Below, in pieces: positions 44,001 to 56,900 of a stretch of 64,000 bases of DNA. Each line of letters begins with the position of its first letter. The stretch's first letter is position 1. Source of the DNA: Liolophura sinensis (taxonomy: Eukaryota > Mollusca > Polyplacophora > Chitonida > Chitonidae); assembly GCF_032854445.1 (NCBI RefSeq), contig NC_088301.1:55973187-56037186 (forward strand), given 5' to 3'. Made by a program: the position numbers and the translations under genes. The notes beneath the pieces are model-generated. The model saw only the letters and a list, made by a program, of their open reading frames with translations. It searched no databases and was not told where the DNA came from.

Positions 44001-46373
44001 CAAGCGAACACTGATGAAAACATATCACGTGGACAAGTGACGGTAGCACCTTTCTGTGTCAGCAGGAATAAGATCGCTATAAAGTGAAAAAAGATCCAAG
44101 GGTTACGGAACGAAGAAGGTGTAAAACTATTAGTTTTAGGTTTGTCCACATATATTTAGCATTAGCACCTGAGGAAACCAGGTGAAGTTTGGTAAATAAG
44201 ACCCTCTGACATAAAGTTGCAGACGACCCATCAGCAGCATCATACTCTAAATTCGAGAAAACTCATTGAATATAATAAATTATATCTTAATACACACTTG
44301 TTCTCAGACGCCGTAGGAACACTTAGATGTGGAGCTTATTTTTTGGGAAGACTAGTGGTATACATTTCAAATCTTCGACTGTTTACCTGTTTGTCCCAGT
44401 GTTAAAGACTTAAAAACCATAGTATTTGGATCACACTCCTTTGCTATCAAAATCATACTTTGCTGTGGGGATGTAACGGTGAAAAATGGCTCTGCCTGGT
44501 ACGGAACAACCAGTCTCTGTCTAAGAGATGTTTCTCAAAGCGGTCGTAATGTTACGCCGGTCGCAAATACCAAGGCAACGTATGCCGTCAGTATGCATCA
44601 TCATGGTGATTCGGTCGTAACGTTACGACACCATTAGAAATCAGGCCCTGGTCTGAAGTGATACCTTTAGTTCAATTAATCCTGGGATGTAGCATAGCTG
44701 TGATCTTGATATTCTAAGTGTAAAATAGTAGGGGTTTTTTGTATGAACATACGCAGTAATTCACATTATTATAACACCTTCCCGGTTTTAAGGGTCATGG
44801 ATTTTAAGGGTCATTTCTATCTACCTCTGTGTCCAACATACTATAATTTCCTCTTAATGATGATTCCAAACTCTAGCTTCCTTTCCTAAGCATGTCTTAG
44901 TTGCTTACATAGTTTTTTCCAGTATGGAATCAGATTAGTAAACGCCATGTGTAAACGTGACATTTGAACTGTTGTTCCAAATATGTAATGCAACCACAAC
45001 GTGCATAAAGTAGGCACATGAAAAACGGCAGCCACTGGAATCGCAGTACAATATACAGCTGAGGTAACTATATATTTGTCCGTGTTTGCACTATCCCCTG
45101 AGGCAGAGAACTGAGTTTGTGTAATGAGCTTGGTGGCAACTCTATCGGCTTTACTGCACATTTTGGAAAGCAATGCTTCAGTTGTCACTTTCACTGGTGT
45201 AACGTTATTGAAATGGAAACTGTATTTTGAATAATTCAACAGAAGAAGTTGTAGCAAATATAACGGCCGATTACACTGCATACTGTCAGTAGAAACACTT
45301 GCTTTACGATATGGATCGATTACAGTAGTAAATCACTTTGCCATTTGGAGAACCAGATTAGTAACAATTATGTTTCGTGTGACAGGAAATCTCCTTCAAA
45401 CACTATCCTCCAATTTGTTATAGCTCTGACATTTTCAACTGTGATGTACACAGCTCTTAATTTGTAGTGGTAGACAACCGTGCAGAGCTATATTTACCTA
45501 AAAGACAATGTGATTGCGCATGTATGCAAAATACAAAGAGCAAAAACATTAGGTGCAAATACACATCTTATCCACTATACATATGGAAAAATTGCGTTGC
45601 AAAAATCACCAGTTTGATAGTTATGTGTCTTGTATGTGTTGGATGAACTACTCAACCAAACTCAACCAAACGGCGTATGCAAGCAATGAAGAGTGGAACC
45701 AGCAATGCTGACAAGTAGAACAGACATTTAGCGTGGGATTCAAGGTAACTGATGACGCCTAATCAGAGAAAGAATTTCGGGTGAAAGAAATTGTAAGTTT
45801 TCATACTAATATTGTTATTCTGAAATGACAGCAAAAATCTATGCTATGCTATGAATGATACATGAATGTACTGGCATTTAAATTTAGTAACTATCTGAAC
45901 GCTCGCTTAGAAAGTATGATGCCTTAGAGAAGAAACATACTTGTAAGGACAGATAAGGTTTGCCAAACATTTGGCACTGGAAACAGAACAGTCTTGACTT
46001 TATTTGTATCATGGAAATGCCGGTAAACAACTGGTCGCATTGAGTTTATATTTCAAACTAAGGCAACAGGTTACTGTCGTGTGAATATATATCCTCACAC
46101 ATTTATCCAAGAAATACGTGCAAACCGTTCACCTGACTCTAAATATCCATCTGATGAAGAGTTATCAGAACAAAATAAGCAGTGAGCAAAGAGCAGGTTA
46201 AGTGGAAGCTGCCCAAGTCAAGTCAAGAGTAATCAGTTCTGACACGTTTTGCCTATGTATCAAATTTAAGACTTAACTTTCAAAACGTGTAAAGCACGAG
46301 CGTATTCCGTATTGAGTTAATACTTACTGGCAACGGTGGTGAGTTCCAACAGCCTGCTGTACATCCATTCCAT
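40821..46373 (-). CDS. Gene B: secreted 12-cysteine, four-module protein, paralogue of gene A
   Basis: Gene-level entry, - strand. Exons 46373-46328, 44076-43920, 43560-43415, 41706-41568, 41073-40821; introns GT-AG with phases 1-2-1-2, exactly as in gene A; about 246 residues. Signal peptide (from MEWMYSRLLELTTVAT on), 12 cysteines spaced C-x10-C-x25-C-x10-C-x7-C-x25-C-x11-C-x10-C-x26-C-x8-C-x8-C-x19-C, and a hydrophobic C-terminus (YWISFLFTMSCLLNFNF). The last residues VVWFPER are less typical of a GPI signal than gene A, so a membrane helix or a secreted form is possible. One N-glycosylation sequon (NTT) precedes the tail. Overall identity to gene A is low apart from cysteines and a few positions (CP at C1, C-[IV]-Q in module 2, PVR, AD, MSG, PP-x-C-x-PY in module 4), so the duplication is old. 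Function unknown. Confidence 0.83.
41283..41460 (+). repeat. Interspersed repeat R2, longest copy
   Basis: Best copy of the family, inside gene B intron 4. From AGATTAAAACCAGAGCAGCG through AATGGCCACACTTCATTGGT, GTTAGGGTTTTATTCTAAAT and CAACAGTAGCAACTTACACA to GCAGAATTAGGTAAATAAAT. Other copies: 29795, 30199, 33780, 36345 and probably 51107. No coding capacity, no clear terminal inverted repeat. Confidence 0.72.
41568..41706 (-). CDS. Gene B exon 4: cysteine module 3
   Basis: 139 bp, acceptor TTATTTTCTAG, donor GTAATG. It reads (R)YGENKECLLRKNTVIQRCI, then EYRQGIFDYEMSVNREDETA, then TMETVC; cysteines C7-C9. C7-C8 spacing (10) is identical to gene A. Confidence 0.85.
42597..42650. repeat. Three copies of a ~20-bp unit (AGCAATTCGTCAC)
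   Basis: AGCAATTCGTCACACTGAC, AGCAATTCGTCACGCTGAC and AGCAATTCGTCACGTTGTGA in direct succession, inside gene B intron 3. Could be a cluster of binding sites or a simple slippage product. Confidence 0.75.
43415..43560 (-). CDS. Gene B exon 3: cysteine module 2
   Basis: 146 bp, same length as in gene A; acceptor CCCTTCAG, donor GTGAGT. It reads (E)DGSFNKAVGCVQNLNHVCR, then YSERQALLSRLANTVLMDEG, then FKVFCDNLF; cysteines C4-C6. The C-[IV]-Q-x5-C-R pattern is shared with gene A. Confidence 0.87.
43920..44076 (-). CDS. Gene B exon 2: signal-peptide end and cysteine module 1
   Basis: Acceptor CACTTTATAG, donor GTAAGT directly after TGTGA (using the overlapping GTGAGT would lose the frame). It reads (T)ILFLLTQKGATVTCPRDMF, then SSVFACFRDILGPNAQELIV, then DLRAVKARC; cysteines C1-C3. 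The frame also runs upstream to an ATG at 44149, but the acceptor and the match to gene A favour a separate exon 1. Confidence 0.83.
46328..46373 (-). CDS. Gene B exon 1: start of signal peptide
   Basis: ATG at 46373 gives MEWMYSRLLELTTVA and one leftover base, then donor GTAAGT. Joined to exon 2 it makes a normal signal peptide (LLELTTVATILFLLTQKGAT). Phase 1 as in gene A. Short and more than 2 kb from exon 2, so less certain than the others. Confidence 0.6.
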
Positions 46374-48730
46374 TGTAGTACTTTGTTGCCCACAGAGGCC
46401 TATACCATGACTGTGAAACAGGTAGTTATGTCGCGCCTACAGGCTATCATCGCTTTTGTTGTCGTTGAGCATAGCGGAGTTGGCCTCACGGACCGCCGAC
46501 CTCACATGGTTCTTCCTGCGTGCCTTGCTTTCTAACAGCAGAATTGTGACAAGGACCGTTTCACGTGCTGGCTCTACTCAATAATGAAAGCAGTGGCGAT
46601 TTGTCTGTTACAGTCAGCCGCGGCCTGGAGGGCGTGTCGCTGGCGGGCAGTGGGGAATCGCCAAGAATTGATCGCTAACGTTGGGTAAACTGACTCTAAC
46701 TTGCGTGATCACAATACAATATTAAGTATTTATCAGGCTTCGAACATTTGTTATTTGACTCTGTAGCCACAATTAAATGATTGATGTCGTCGTGCTCGGC
46801 ATTTACAAAAGGGCGCTGTTTCCCGCGAGACGGCTTCAGGATAGATTGAAGGTCGGATTTCTGAGGCTGGTCCTTGGCACTTGTTGGAAGAGTTTGCAGG
46901 GTAAAACAGGCCGCACTCCTCTCTTGTTAATGTGCTCTTTATATCGGCTTATGACATTTACCCTCCATGCACGGACACTTCACTTGAGGCAATGCGGTCG
47001 CTTAAGGCCACCCACTAGCTCAAGACAGCAAGGTAAAAGCCAGGAGGGCATTTGCTCTTAACATGTCATAACTTTACCGTACACTTAATAACGTTTTACA
47101 CCACTGATGTAATTTTCACAGAAGGGATCGTGACCGGCAGTATACCATATACTGCAAAAAAGTATATGTCTATCCACCATACCCACTGTACTCAATGCAC
47201 TGTGCGTTGTGTATTTCTTGGATAGCTGACAGTGACATCTAAACATCAATAATCCATTGCTAAATTTTCAGAAAATGCTGCCACAATTATTGAATGTCTA
47301 TGGTGTTGATTGTTTACAGTCATAACCTTGATCACACACGACAGAAGCTCGTAGTTCATTTTAACGACTTTCATTTGGCATTTATTTTAGATTTTATATT
47401 TAAAACACTGAAAAAATGTTTACACTTTACCACTTCGGTACCAAGAAAAGGCAATAAACTGAACCTTGCTTATCCATGTACATTACAGTGTCGGGATGAA
47501 GTATCCATTATTTGGTTCTGTACTCCATAATCGTTCGACGACTTACTAAAATCGGGAAATGGCGATGTCACACAGAAATAACAATCTACCTCTTGACTTG
47601 GTGTTCATTTCCTACAGATAGGGATGCGGATAGTGTGTCCTATTTCGCTCTAAAGTCTCAAACTCTTGGGAATGTGTGCCATTCAGTCAGTGTGGAACAC
47701 GGAGCCATAAAAGTCAGATCCCTGAGAGAGCAGCAGATGTTGGCGCTCCTTTATTACAGAAAGTCGACTGGCAGAGCAAACAGTTTCCAGAAGCCATGTT
47801 GACATGTCATCCATTGGATTAGTGTGTGCACTGGTCGAAGAATAGAAAAGTCACCATGGTGGTTACAGCCAGCTACATCTTACACTGAATAATTGACAAA
47901 CCAAGAGAAGAAAAAATGAAGATAAATGACTTCTTCAAATGCACTGGCTGCTAACATGTTCAACAGTAGGCTTACGGTATTCGCGATTTCAGATTAACCT
48001 TAAATCAGCCCATTGACTCTCCTATATAGCATGCAGTATATAAAAAAATGCTTTATCAAAAATAGATCACATGCGAAGTGTGTAATGACTGAAAACGTCG
48101 TAATTAGACATGGATTTCTTTGTATCAACCAGATACAAGATCATCATGTGAAATATTTACAAACCAAATACGCAAATCTCCTGAGAGCAACCCCCCTTAA
48201 GATTGAAATGTGAAATAAAACATTAATTACAACACATGAAACTCTGTTTTTGCAACTAGCATTATAATACTTGACACTGAATGTCCAAATTCTCTGAGTT
48301 ATTTGCTGATTGTTAGGGAGTGGTTTGCTACAACCCCATTGTTTATGACAACCACCCTGTTATACATGTTCAATCAGGGTGTGTCTGTATTCATATTTAC
48401 CAGAGTGGTGCTTGATAGCGAAATATTCACGACACGGTCTATCTTCCAACATGATCGATCTACAGTCAATTACAGAGGCTTTGTAAAGCACTTCCGTTGC
48501 TGTCTTTCATCAGAGCGGACAGCCAGTCCCGAGGGGCTTCACAATCGATGCTAATAGGTAATAACGGCCGCTTTAAGGGCTTGCTCATCCTTATCTATCG
48601 CCCGCTTCAGTTAGCAGACAGGTTGTGCCTTTTGTTTCGCGTAACCCAACTCTATTTGACAAAGCATTTCAGTTTCCAAAGAAGCCCTTTCATTACAAAG
48701 CTATTCGGAAAAAATGATGTAGATTAATAC
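46374..48730. other. Upstream region of gene B, no gene; even-composition blocks
   Basis: Blocks at about 46440-47060, 47600-47820 and 48440-48720 are less AT-rich than the rest and repeat-free. No domain or signal peptide in any frame. The first block lies immediately upstream of gene B exon 1 and is the natural place for its promoter and 5' leader. Conserved regulatory DNA is a possibility only. Confidence 0.3.
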
Positions 48731-51700
48731 AGCGTTTTTTGTACAGCTTTATTGTTTTCTAATTTTCCAAGACTATGTTGCCCAAACCAACGACTCCAAT
48801 ACCGTTTGAGGATTTAGTATAGCAAACTGGTAGACAAAAACAAGCTCCCCCCCCCCCCAAATGGTTGAGATTTTGTTCTAACTGTAATAAAGAATTTCAG
48901 TTCAGACTAGCCACAAATGATGTTTTCACTTTATCGCAATATCAAATCCAAGATACCAAGGACCGGCTTCAATGAAATTAGTAAGACATCCACTGGGAAA
49001 TCTTCACTATTTCACTATGGTGACATTTATCAGTTACGTCGCCATAAATGAGGCTAGTACGTTAAAATGGTAAACCACATAGTCCTACAGAACAACGTTG
49101 TCTTACGCAAAGGCTAATGAAAAAAGACTAACAAAAGATGCAATGGTCTACTAATCGAGAAAATCTTATCAATAAAATATACCCAGAACATTCTGCTCTG
49201 CAAAATGTGATCGCATAAAGGAAAGCATACACGGTGCAGATGTGTACCTCTTTGTCCAGAATCCCTTGCTGGCTTTCAACGGCCTGTTTAACCTATTGGG
49301 TTCCTTTTCTTACAAGTTACGGAAACTGGCACCAGTTTCACTCCTTCTAGTATGTGTGATTTGGTCGGAAAACGGCAACGTTCGTTTGCCAGACACAGAG
49401 TAAAACTATCTAGTTTTAGTCACAAGTTTCTCTTTCACATCTTTTTGTATTACTTCAATGGGACGTAGAGATCGATAGAAAGCTTGGCGTTTTGCCATCA
49501 AATGGCCTTGGGTGGCAGTTACTGTTCTATGGGCAGATATGTGTCAAACATAGAACAGAGAACCGTAAGCTATTCGAATGCAGTGTTGTTCTCAGCCGAT
49601 TGACGTCCCACTCCCCCTGTAGAGCACAGGTTCGAACCCAGAACTCGCAGTGTGTAACACAACGTCATGCAAATAGATGAATAAATAATGTTAAGCATCA
49701 TTCAATGTCAACAGCCATCTTCAGTGATGTGTAAATGTATATTTACAATTTTCTCGCCACATTTCACACATTCTGCTCTCATATCAAATTTTATTACATT
49801 TTTCGCGATATCAACGTTTAGTATTAAACTAAACAAAGCTTAAGCGCTAAACACGGAAGGCTGGAAATAAAAACGAAAGGATATTAGATACCTAGAATGT
49901 CAAATCATTATTCACAAAAGCAAATTCAATTTCTCCACTCATGTCACAATTGCTGTTCATCACATGTCTGTGTACTTATATATGCACTGGCCTGGGTAGT
50001 TTCATTCAGGTATTAATGCAATGGGGGACTACGTTTCAGTCCAAAGTAGCAATGGGATGTTTCAACTTGGCTCTGCTAATACATTCAGTTTGGTGAGGAA
50101 TGCTCCTATGCTCTTCTATGGCTAATGCTAGTTTGATTCACCAGGGACAAATGTCTGTAGAGCACATCCGTTATAAGGCAGGCACAGACATGCTTCGCTG
50201 ATAAGGCTATTGGACACATTATGCAACTGGAACGGCGATGACCACATGCATCATTAAGAGGCTTTCAGCAAACGGTTCATGCGCGTAACGTGCGGTATTA
50301 AGAACAATAACGACAAAGGCGTACATCTATAATTGACTTTTGCTTGATGGTTGTCACTAACAGCGTGTGGTTAGTTTCCATTTCTTCACCCGTCTATAGT
50401 TTATAAAGTCAATAAGTAGCCTAATTTGACATTTACCACTTCAGCCAGGTGATCGATGCAGTGCCTCAACAGTATGAACACTGGCTAATAAATATCATTG
50501 GCCTTTGTTTCCATCTGCACAATGTGTGCTGTAGAATTACAACAAAACATAATCGTGTTTGTACATGCCCGGTGTACCTGTGTATAACAAAAAGCAAAGT
50601 ATAAACTGATATAGCGCCAAATAAATTTATGATATATACACTGTTACCACGTAGATGTCATCTGTTTTTTTTCTGTACCTTGCATTTTTTTGTAAGGAAA
50701 GTTGCTTGAAATTTGTTTACGCCAATGCTGGTCGCGTATGCTTATCTTCACAATGTTGATAGCGTGGGACTTCGTTGTGTCTTTAGTCCATTAACCATTA
50801 TTCCGGAATGGCAGCCGTAACACGCGATGAATGGCTGCAAATATAAGAAAAGAACATTCATGCATGCCTTGAATTTAACAAACGAGAGCAATCCACTTTT
50901 TATTGCCGGTCTTTCGCCCGAGGGACACACACATGCCTAAAAATCGAACAAGTAGGATGGATAATCCACGGATTATGCATCGGCACGAAAATGCCTAATA
51001 AATTAACCAGTGTTCTGGGGTTTGGCTCGATTCCCCGTGAAATAGACCGATGGTATATATGTATATGCTATAGACTGATAATTCTCAACAGGACATCGGC
51101 CGTCTCCATGTAACCGACGGAAAACAGTAGCAACACCCACGGTCGTGAGACTCAATTACGAGGAAAATGGTAATTCACAGGTCTGTTTGTCCCAGAGGTG
51201 CGGCGTGTTGATCTGTGGATAGGAGGAGAAACTTGGTTGATAGTGTAGTCAGCACCAGTAGGACATGCCTTATGCAGTGTTTGCCCCCAGTGACGCCGTC
51301 TGGGAGAAAATTATTATTACAATCATCATTATAATCTGCCTCTCAGCGTGCATAAACCCAGCCATCAATTTGCACATGAAATATACATTTGTCTCCTGAA
51401 TAATACATAAAGGGTAAATTATTACACACCCAGGGTTACAGTGTGTAATCTAACACATATAACTCTCTTTGTGTACAACCAACGCTAAACTTAAACCTGT
51501 CAGAATTACAAACTAAACCAAAATAATCATTCAAAATAAGTATATAAAGTAACAAATACAAATACATTTTTTAACTGGAACTAAGAATCGTACTAATACA
51601 TATAGGTTATACAGCGGTCATCAACATCGCGCTAAAACGTATTACAGATTGCAGTGTATAAGTTAACAGTGATGACGCACAATGCAAATACCCCAAACAG

Positions 51701-51880
51701 ATTATATGTGTATCCGGATAAGCCCGGACAAATCAATGAGAGTTATGTAACTCACAAAACACTGGATGATGGACACATTTGGTCATCGCCATCATAGAGC
51801 AAATGTCATTCTACATGTACAATTCTCTACCTAACGGCTGTATATAGAACTGACGATCCATACATGTCAACGATTTCCTT
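48731..51880. other. Intergenic DNA, nothing recognised apart from small repeats
   Basis: A C-run at 48847-48858 and a tRNA-like B-box fragment (GGTTCGAACCC near 49630), probably a SINE remnant, followed by AATAAATAA. A weak fragment of repeat R2 lies near 51107-51150 (CAGTAGCAACACCCAC). No coding signal. Confidence 0.4.
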
Positions 51881-52323
51881 GTTACTCCACTTCCGCGCAT
51901 TAAATGAGACAACTAAGAATATCAGTTGCATTAGGTGCATTTTCTAGACTTAAGAATCTTACTGTTTCGAACGAGGCTAAAATCGTAGTCAGTGCGCACT
52001 TAACTTCATATAACTTTCGACCCTTTGACATACTTATTTACAAATACTCTCTGTTTTCCTTTCACTGTGATAGAACGCCCATGGCCTCTCTTGCGCACAT
52101 CGTCTTTAACCGGCAAATAGGTTTATCAGTGGAGTAAAAAGAGCAGACCCTCATCTTGTACAAAACAGACACAGATGTATATACTGTTACAGCCGATCAA
52201 GCGATAGCTTTCATCTACATCACGGTGCGTCATTGGTCAAGGACCGGAAAGGCAACTTGCAACAGAATCCATTGGCTCGCTCGGCGAAAGACGGTCGCAT
52301 GCTCAACAGTAATAATCAACCAT
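51881..52323 (+). repeat. Left arm of a 443-bp near-perfect inverted repeat
   Basis: From GTTACTCCACTTCCGCGCAT to CAGTAATAATCAACCAT. Each position x pairs with 104791-x in the right arm. The frames 51904-52137 (+) and 52654-52887 (-) give the same 77-residue translation. One difference seen: C at 52170 against T (as reverse complement of A52621). Confidence 0.95.
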
Positions 52324-52332
52324 TAGCTAATC

Positions 52333-52910
<578 letters not shown>

Positions 52911-52915
52911 ACTAC

Positions 52916-53025
<110 letters not shown>

Positions 53026-53495
53026 TACTATTTTTATATACAATATCACATTACTCACCATAGCACCCAGCTCTTCTTCAAGAGTTTGTTAACTAATAAA
53101 TGCTTTGGAAATTAAAATATTGCCCAAAAGATGGTCGACAACTGGATAGATGTTGGATGTTACTTCTTGGTTATGCATGTCTGGCCTTTGTCATCGACAT
53201 CATAAATGTGTGTCTGTTTTTTTCCAGTTGCTATTTTATGCGACCACGTGTCACGAATCTGTGGTGTCGTCCAAATGTCACATGCTAATGTGGGACTCAC
53301 TTCAATAATTGCTCTTAATTGTTAAATTAAATACTTTCGCAAACAAAGCAATCTCATTGTTTCATCAATTATCATTAACTGACGAAGGTATTAAGCCCAA
53401 GTTCTGACAGTGACATCCGATGGCCTGCATAGTTCATGTTTGACTATAGATCTGTAATGAGATTTGCTTTATTATATACGATCATCAGTAGAATG

Positions 53496-53690
53496 CCGAT
53501 GCAACAATATATTGTTTTCAACCAAACTGGCGAGAAACGTTTCTGTTTTCCATGGTTACATGTACATGCAAACCCATGCAGTCGAAAGCCCATGGAATAA
53601 CGTATTGTTTTCAACCAAAATGACAAGAATCGTTTCTTTTTTCTATGATCACATGCACATGTGAATCCATGTAGTGGAAAGCCGATGGGC
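53496..53690. repeat. Two diverged copies of a 93-bp unit
   Basis: TATTGTTTTCAACCAAACTG at 53510 and TATTGTTTTCAACCAAAATG at 53603, followed in both by CGTTTCT, CATG-rich and CCATG-AGT-GAAAGCC words. The 93-bp offset is 31 codons, so a - strand frame shows a 31-residue repeat; probably not coding. Confidence 0.8.
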
Positions 53691-53784
53691 TGACTACAGT
53701 TGACAATGGTAACGGAAGAACTACATTTATAATGGGATTGGGATGTTCGGTATGAGCTCATATCTACATTTTCGTTGTTGGTTC

Positions 53785-53937
53785 CAGTCCAGTTCATGTG
53801 GCTTCCTCTCCGGTTGTACGTGAAAAGATTTGTCAGCAGCCTGCGAATGTGGTTTCCCCGTTTCCTCCTACCATAATGCTGACCGTCGCTGTGTAAGTGA
53901 AATATTCTTGAGTACGGCGTAAAACATCAATCAAATC
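53785..53937 (+). mobile_element. SINE (Meta-core family), 5'-truncated
   Basis: GTCCAGTTCATGTGGCTTCC, TCTCCGGTTGTACGTGAAAA, CCTACCATAATGCTGACCGT, TTCTTGAGTACGGCGTAAAA, CATCAATCAAATC. No AATA tail remains. Confidence 0.85.
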
Positions 53938-53939
53938 AT

Positions 53940-56900
53940 GTATTATCTTCTACGTTTGTCCTTGTGGCTTCTCTAATGACCGTTGTACGTCGTGGGTACG
54001 ACGCAGCGCTCTCAAGTACGTAGATCCTTTTCGTGGGAAAAAAGAGAATTTTTACGCATATCATGCTCTGATATTGTTTCATACATTTATACATTTCGGT
54101 ATAATACAGTATTCGTTTCAAAAATTTGAATTTTCGATTGATGACATGCGCTGAGCGATCAGCCTTAATGTGTCGTTGATGAATGGCAAGCGAATACATG
54201 TTTGCTGTTATAATTTGAGCCATGTTAGCTGACAACCTATATTTCTGTATTTTCCTTAAATATGATCTGTGTGTCTTCCACCATTAACATGGTGGATAAT
54301 AATAGTTGAAAACATACATCAACTATATAGAAAAGAATTGTCTTTAATTTCTTTCTATATCTCTAAGCTGATTGTATTTTTCACAATAGCTTGTTGTAAA
54401 TGTTTTCGATGCTGGCAATGCTGTTTTCATGGATGTATGTATTGTATTATACAATATCTATACGTAAATGTCAGGTCTTCGAGTGACAGGTTATTAAAAG
54501 ACTGCGAAGTCAAGTATCAGGTATCCAGACTACGAAACTATACAGAGTGGATGCAGTCTTATCGTTCGTGCCTTGCGCGTTAAACATGGCTTTCCACGAA
54601 CACAATAAGCGACTTCTGCAACAACGATCAATAAGCGGCTCTGCCAACAGCCCTATTTTACGTGCGAGTCAACAATTTCCGTTCTTCAGAAATTCATTTC
54701 CTTCCTGTGACAAAGCTGGTGTGTGTTTATTGCTGTGTTAAACTCGATACACGTCAAACTCCGGTATTAATTCTCATTTTCAGTCGAAATACGAACTCTC
54801 GCCTATTATCGTTGGAGTCCCGAGAGAGTTACGTTGCTAAGATACCGCTTCACCATCTGTTGTCTAAACACTGCGCGTCCGGCCTTAAGGAAACGGGATT
54901 ATCTGTTAGTTCTAATTAAATGCTTTTTGCTGGGAACGATAAGTTGACCAATGCAAAATCTGGTGTAATTGTCTATCAATCTTTTTTGTTTCTACAAGTA
55001 ATGAAAAGTGATTTGCTAAAAGAAGTTGATATCGGCCGCCATTTTCTTGTGAGGTTAGACTCGTTGCCATATACTGAGAATGTGATCTCGAGCTATATGT
55101 GCGCAGGTGGATAATATGTTGTCTTCACCAGTTTTATCACAAGATTCGGTGACTTGGACAACAGACCAAAAATTCATGCAGCTATATAACATATAGTTTT
55201 GTCTGTTTTTTTACATATCCGGGATATAAAACCAATTTGTTACATTCGATATTTTACAGCGGGATTCTTTATTTAAAAACTTCCGGATCGGAAGCCAATT
55301 ATTAGGAACGAAAATGGACACGGCACGGATGATGGAAGCAAAAGGCATTAAAACGATTTTTTTTTTTTGATGAGGCAATGTTACCTTATCTGTGTTATTT
55401 ATCATTGTATCACTCTCCGGTTGAGCTTATCAATTTCTATTTGCGACACAACATGAACAAACGTAGATCTTCGTAGTTACTATGTTGTGTATTCATAAGT
55501 ATTTTACGCTGTTCACACATTGTCGCATGTGTCGCTATGTTCACATATATTCGGATAACAGCATTGGATGCTGATGTAGAACCAAGACGATTGGCAGCAC
55601 TTTTGCACCTTCTACTCCAGTCGATCACATATTTCATGTTCAACAATGATTAAACCATATAAGCTGTACATTAAGTCGACCTTATTTCGACAGAATGTTG
55701 CTCTTGCGCTTTACATCTCTACCGGTACTGAAAAGGAAATCTGAAAAAAAATCGAAACAACCGTGTTGAACACAGAATTTGTCGAAAAGTTGGGACAGAT
55801 TTGTGAAATCAGTCTCTGAGCTGTTGTCGTTCATGTCAAGGGGGAGGGAGAACAGGACTCATGAGACCATGGCGGATTTTGTGTTTACTATATGTCGAAA
55901 TGTGACTGAATATGTGGGACTGGAGCGCCATTTCGTGATAGATTTAGGGGATACCGCCGCCTACAGAATAGAATATCCCAATGAGCTATACTGGAAGATC
56001 ATACAACCATTTCCTTTCAGACGAATTTAAACTTTTATTGTGACGTCAATGCTTTGTTTAACATAAGAATATTATGCATAAAGAGCCCATTCGTTTCTCA
56101 TCAATGTGAAATTATTTTCTGACAGTTTCGTTCTTTGCCTTCTTTTCAATTACACCAAATGTTGCCAGTGTGAGAAAAAGTGGATTCGTCAATTCTCTTA
56201 GGCACAAATATGAACAGCAAAGAACAAAGCTTGTACTAAGGTTAACCGGTGGGCCTAACTTGTGGCATTCTGATTACGAACATTTTGGATACCTCGAGGT
56301 CTTGATATGTCAGTGTGACAGAAATTGTGTATTCTACTATCAGACTTCACCAGATATATGTAAGCTTGATTGGCTTTCTTGCACATTTAATCATAGAATC
56401 ACTGTCCATAATCTTACACATCCAGTGCATGCTCAAGTAGTAACCTACACAGAGTACCGTTGTTACGTTACTACAAACAGCATTAAGTAGGAGAAACAAG
56501 TCGCAACAGTTGATTCCGCGCCTTGTCCATTGTTTCTCCCCTGCAGTGCTCCTTCACTCCTCAGTTCGCAAGCAAATCTTGGAACCAACAACATGAATTG
56601 CGCATGTTTAACCTTAACACGGCGCTCACTGACTACAACATTGCGACCGCCATGATGCCAAGGTTATCAAACTTTATAATGATGATGCACCATCACAAAT
56701 TGGCTTATGTGTCCTAACGGTACCTCACACATACATGCATGAAAAGCCCTTTAACTGATTGTTTACAGTCTTCATAATAATGCGAGGGGAACCTCTAAAT
56801 CCACCAAGAAATGAACGTTTTGTTTGACGAAGTATACTGCATACTTAAAATCAACCACACTCACTGCCAAAATTGTCTTTCCTCGGTGACACGTAACAAC

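Noticed and set aside
44077-44149. Gene B starting at the ATG at 44149
   Set aside because: It would put 17 polar residues before the hydrophobic stretch and ignore an acceptor at 44077-44078. A separate exon 1 at 46373-46328 matches the phase and layout of gene A. Not fully excluded.
56170-56490. + strand frame of 106 codons
   Set aside because: Cys content is moderate, but the spacing does not fit the 12-cysteine family and no exon structure could be built around it.
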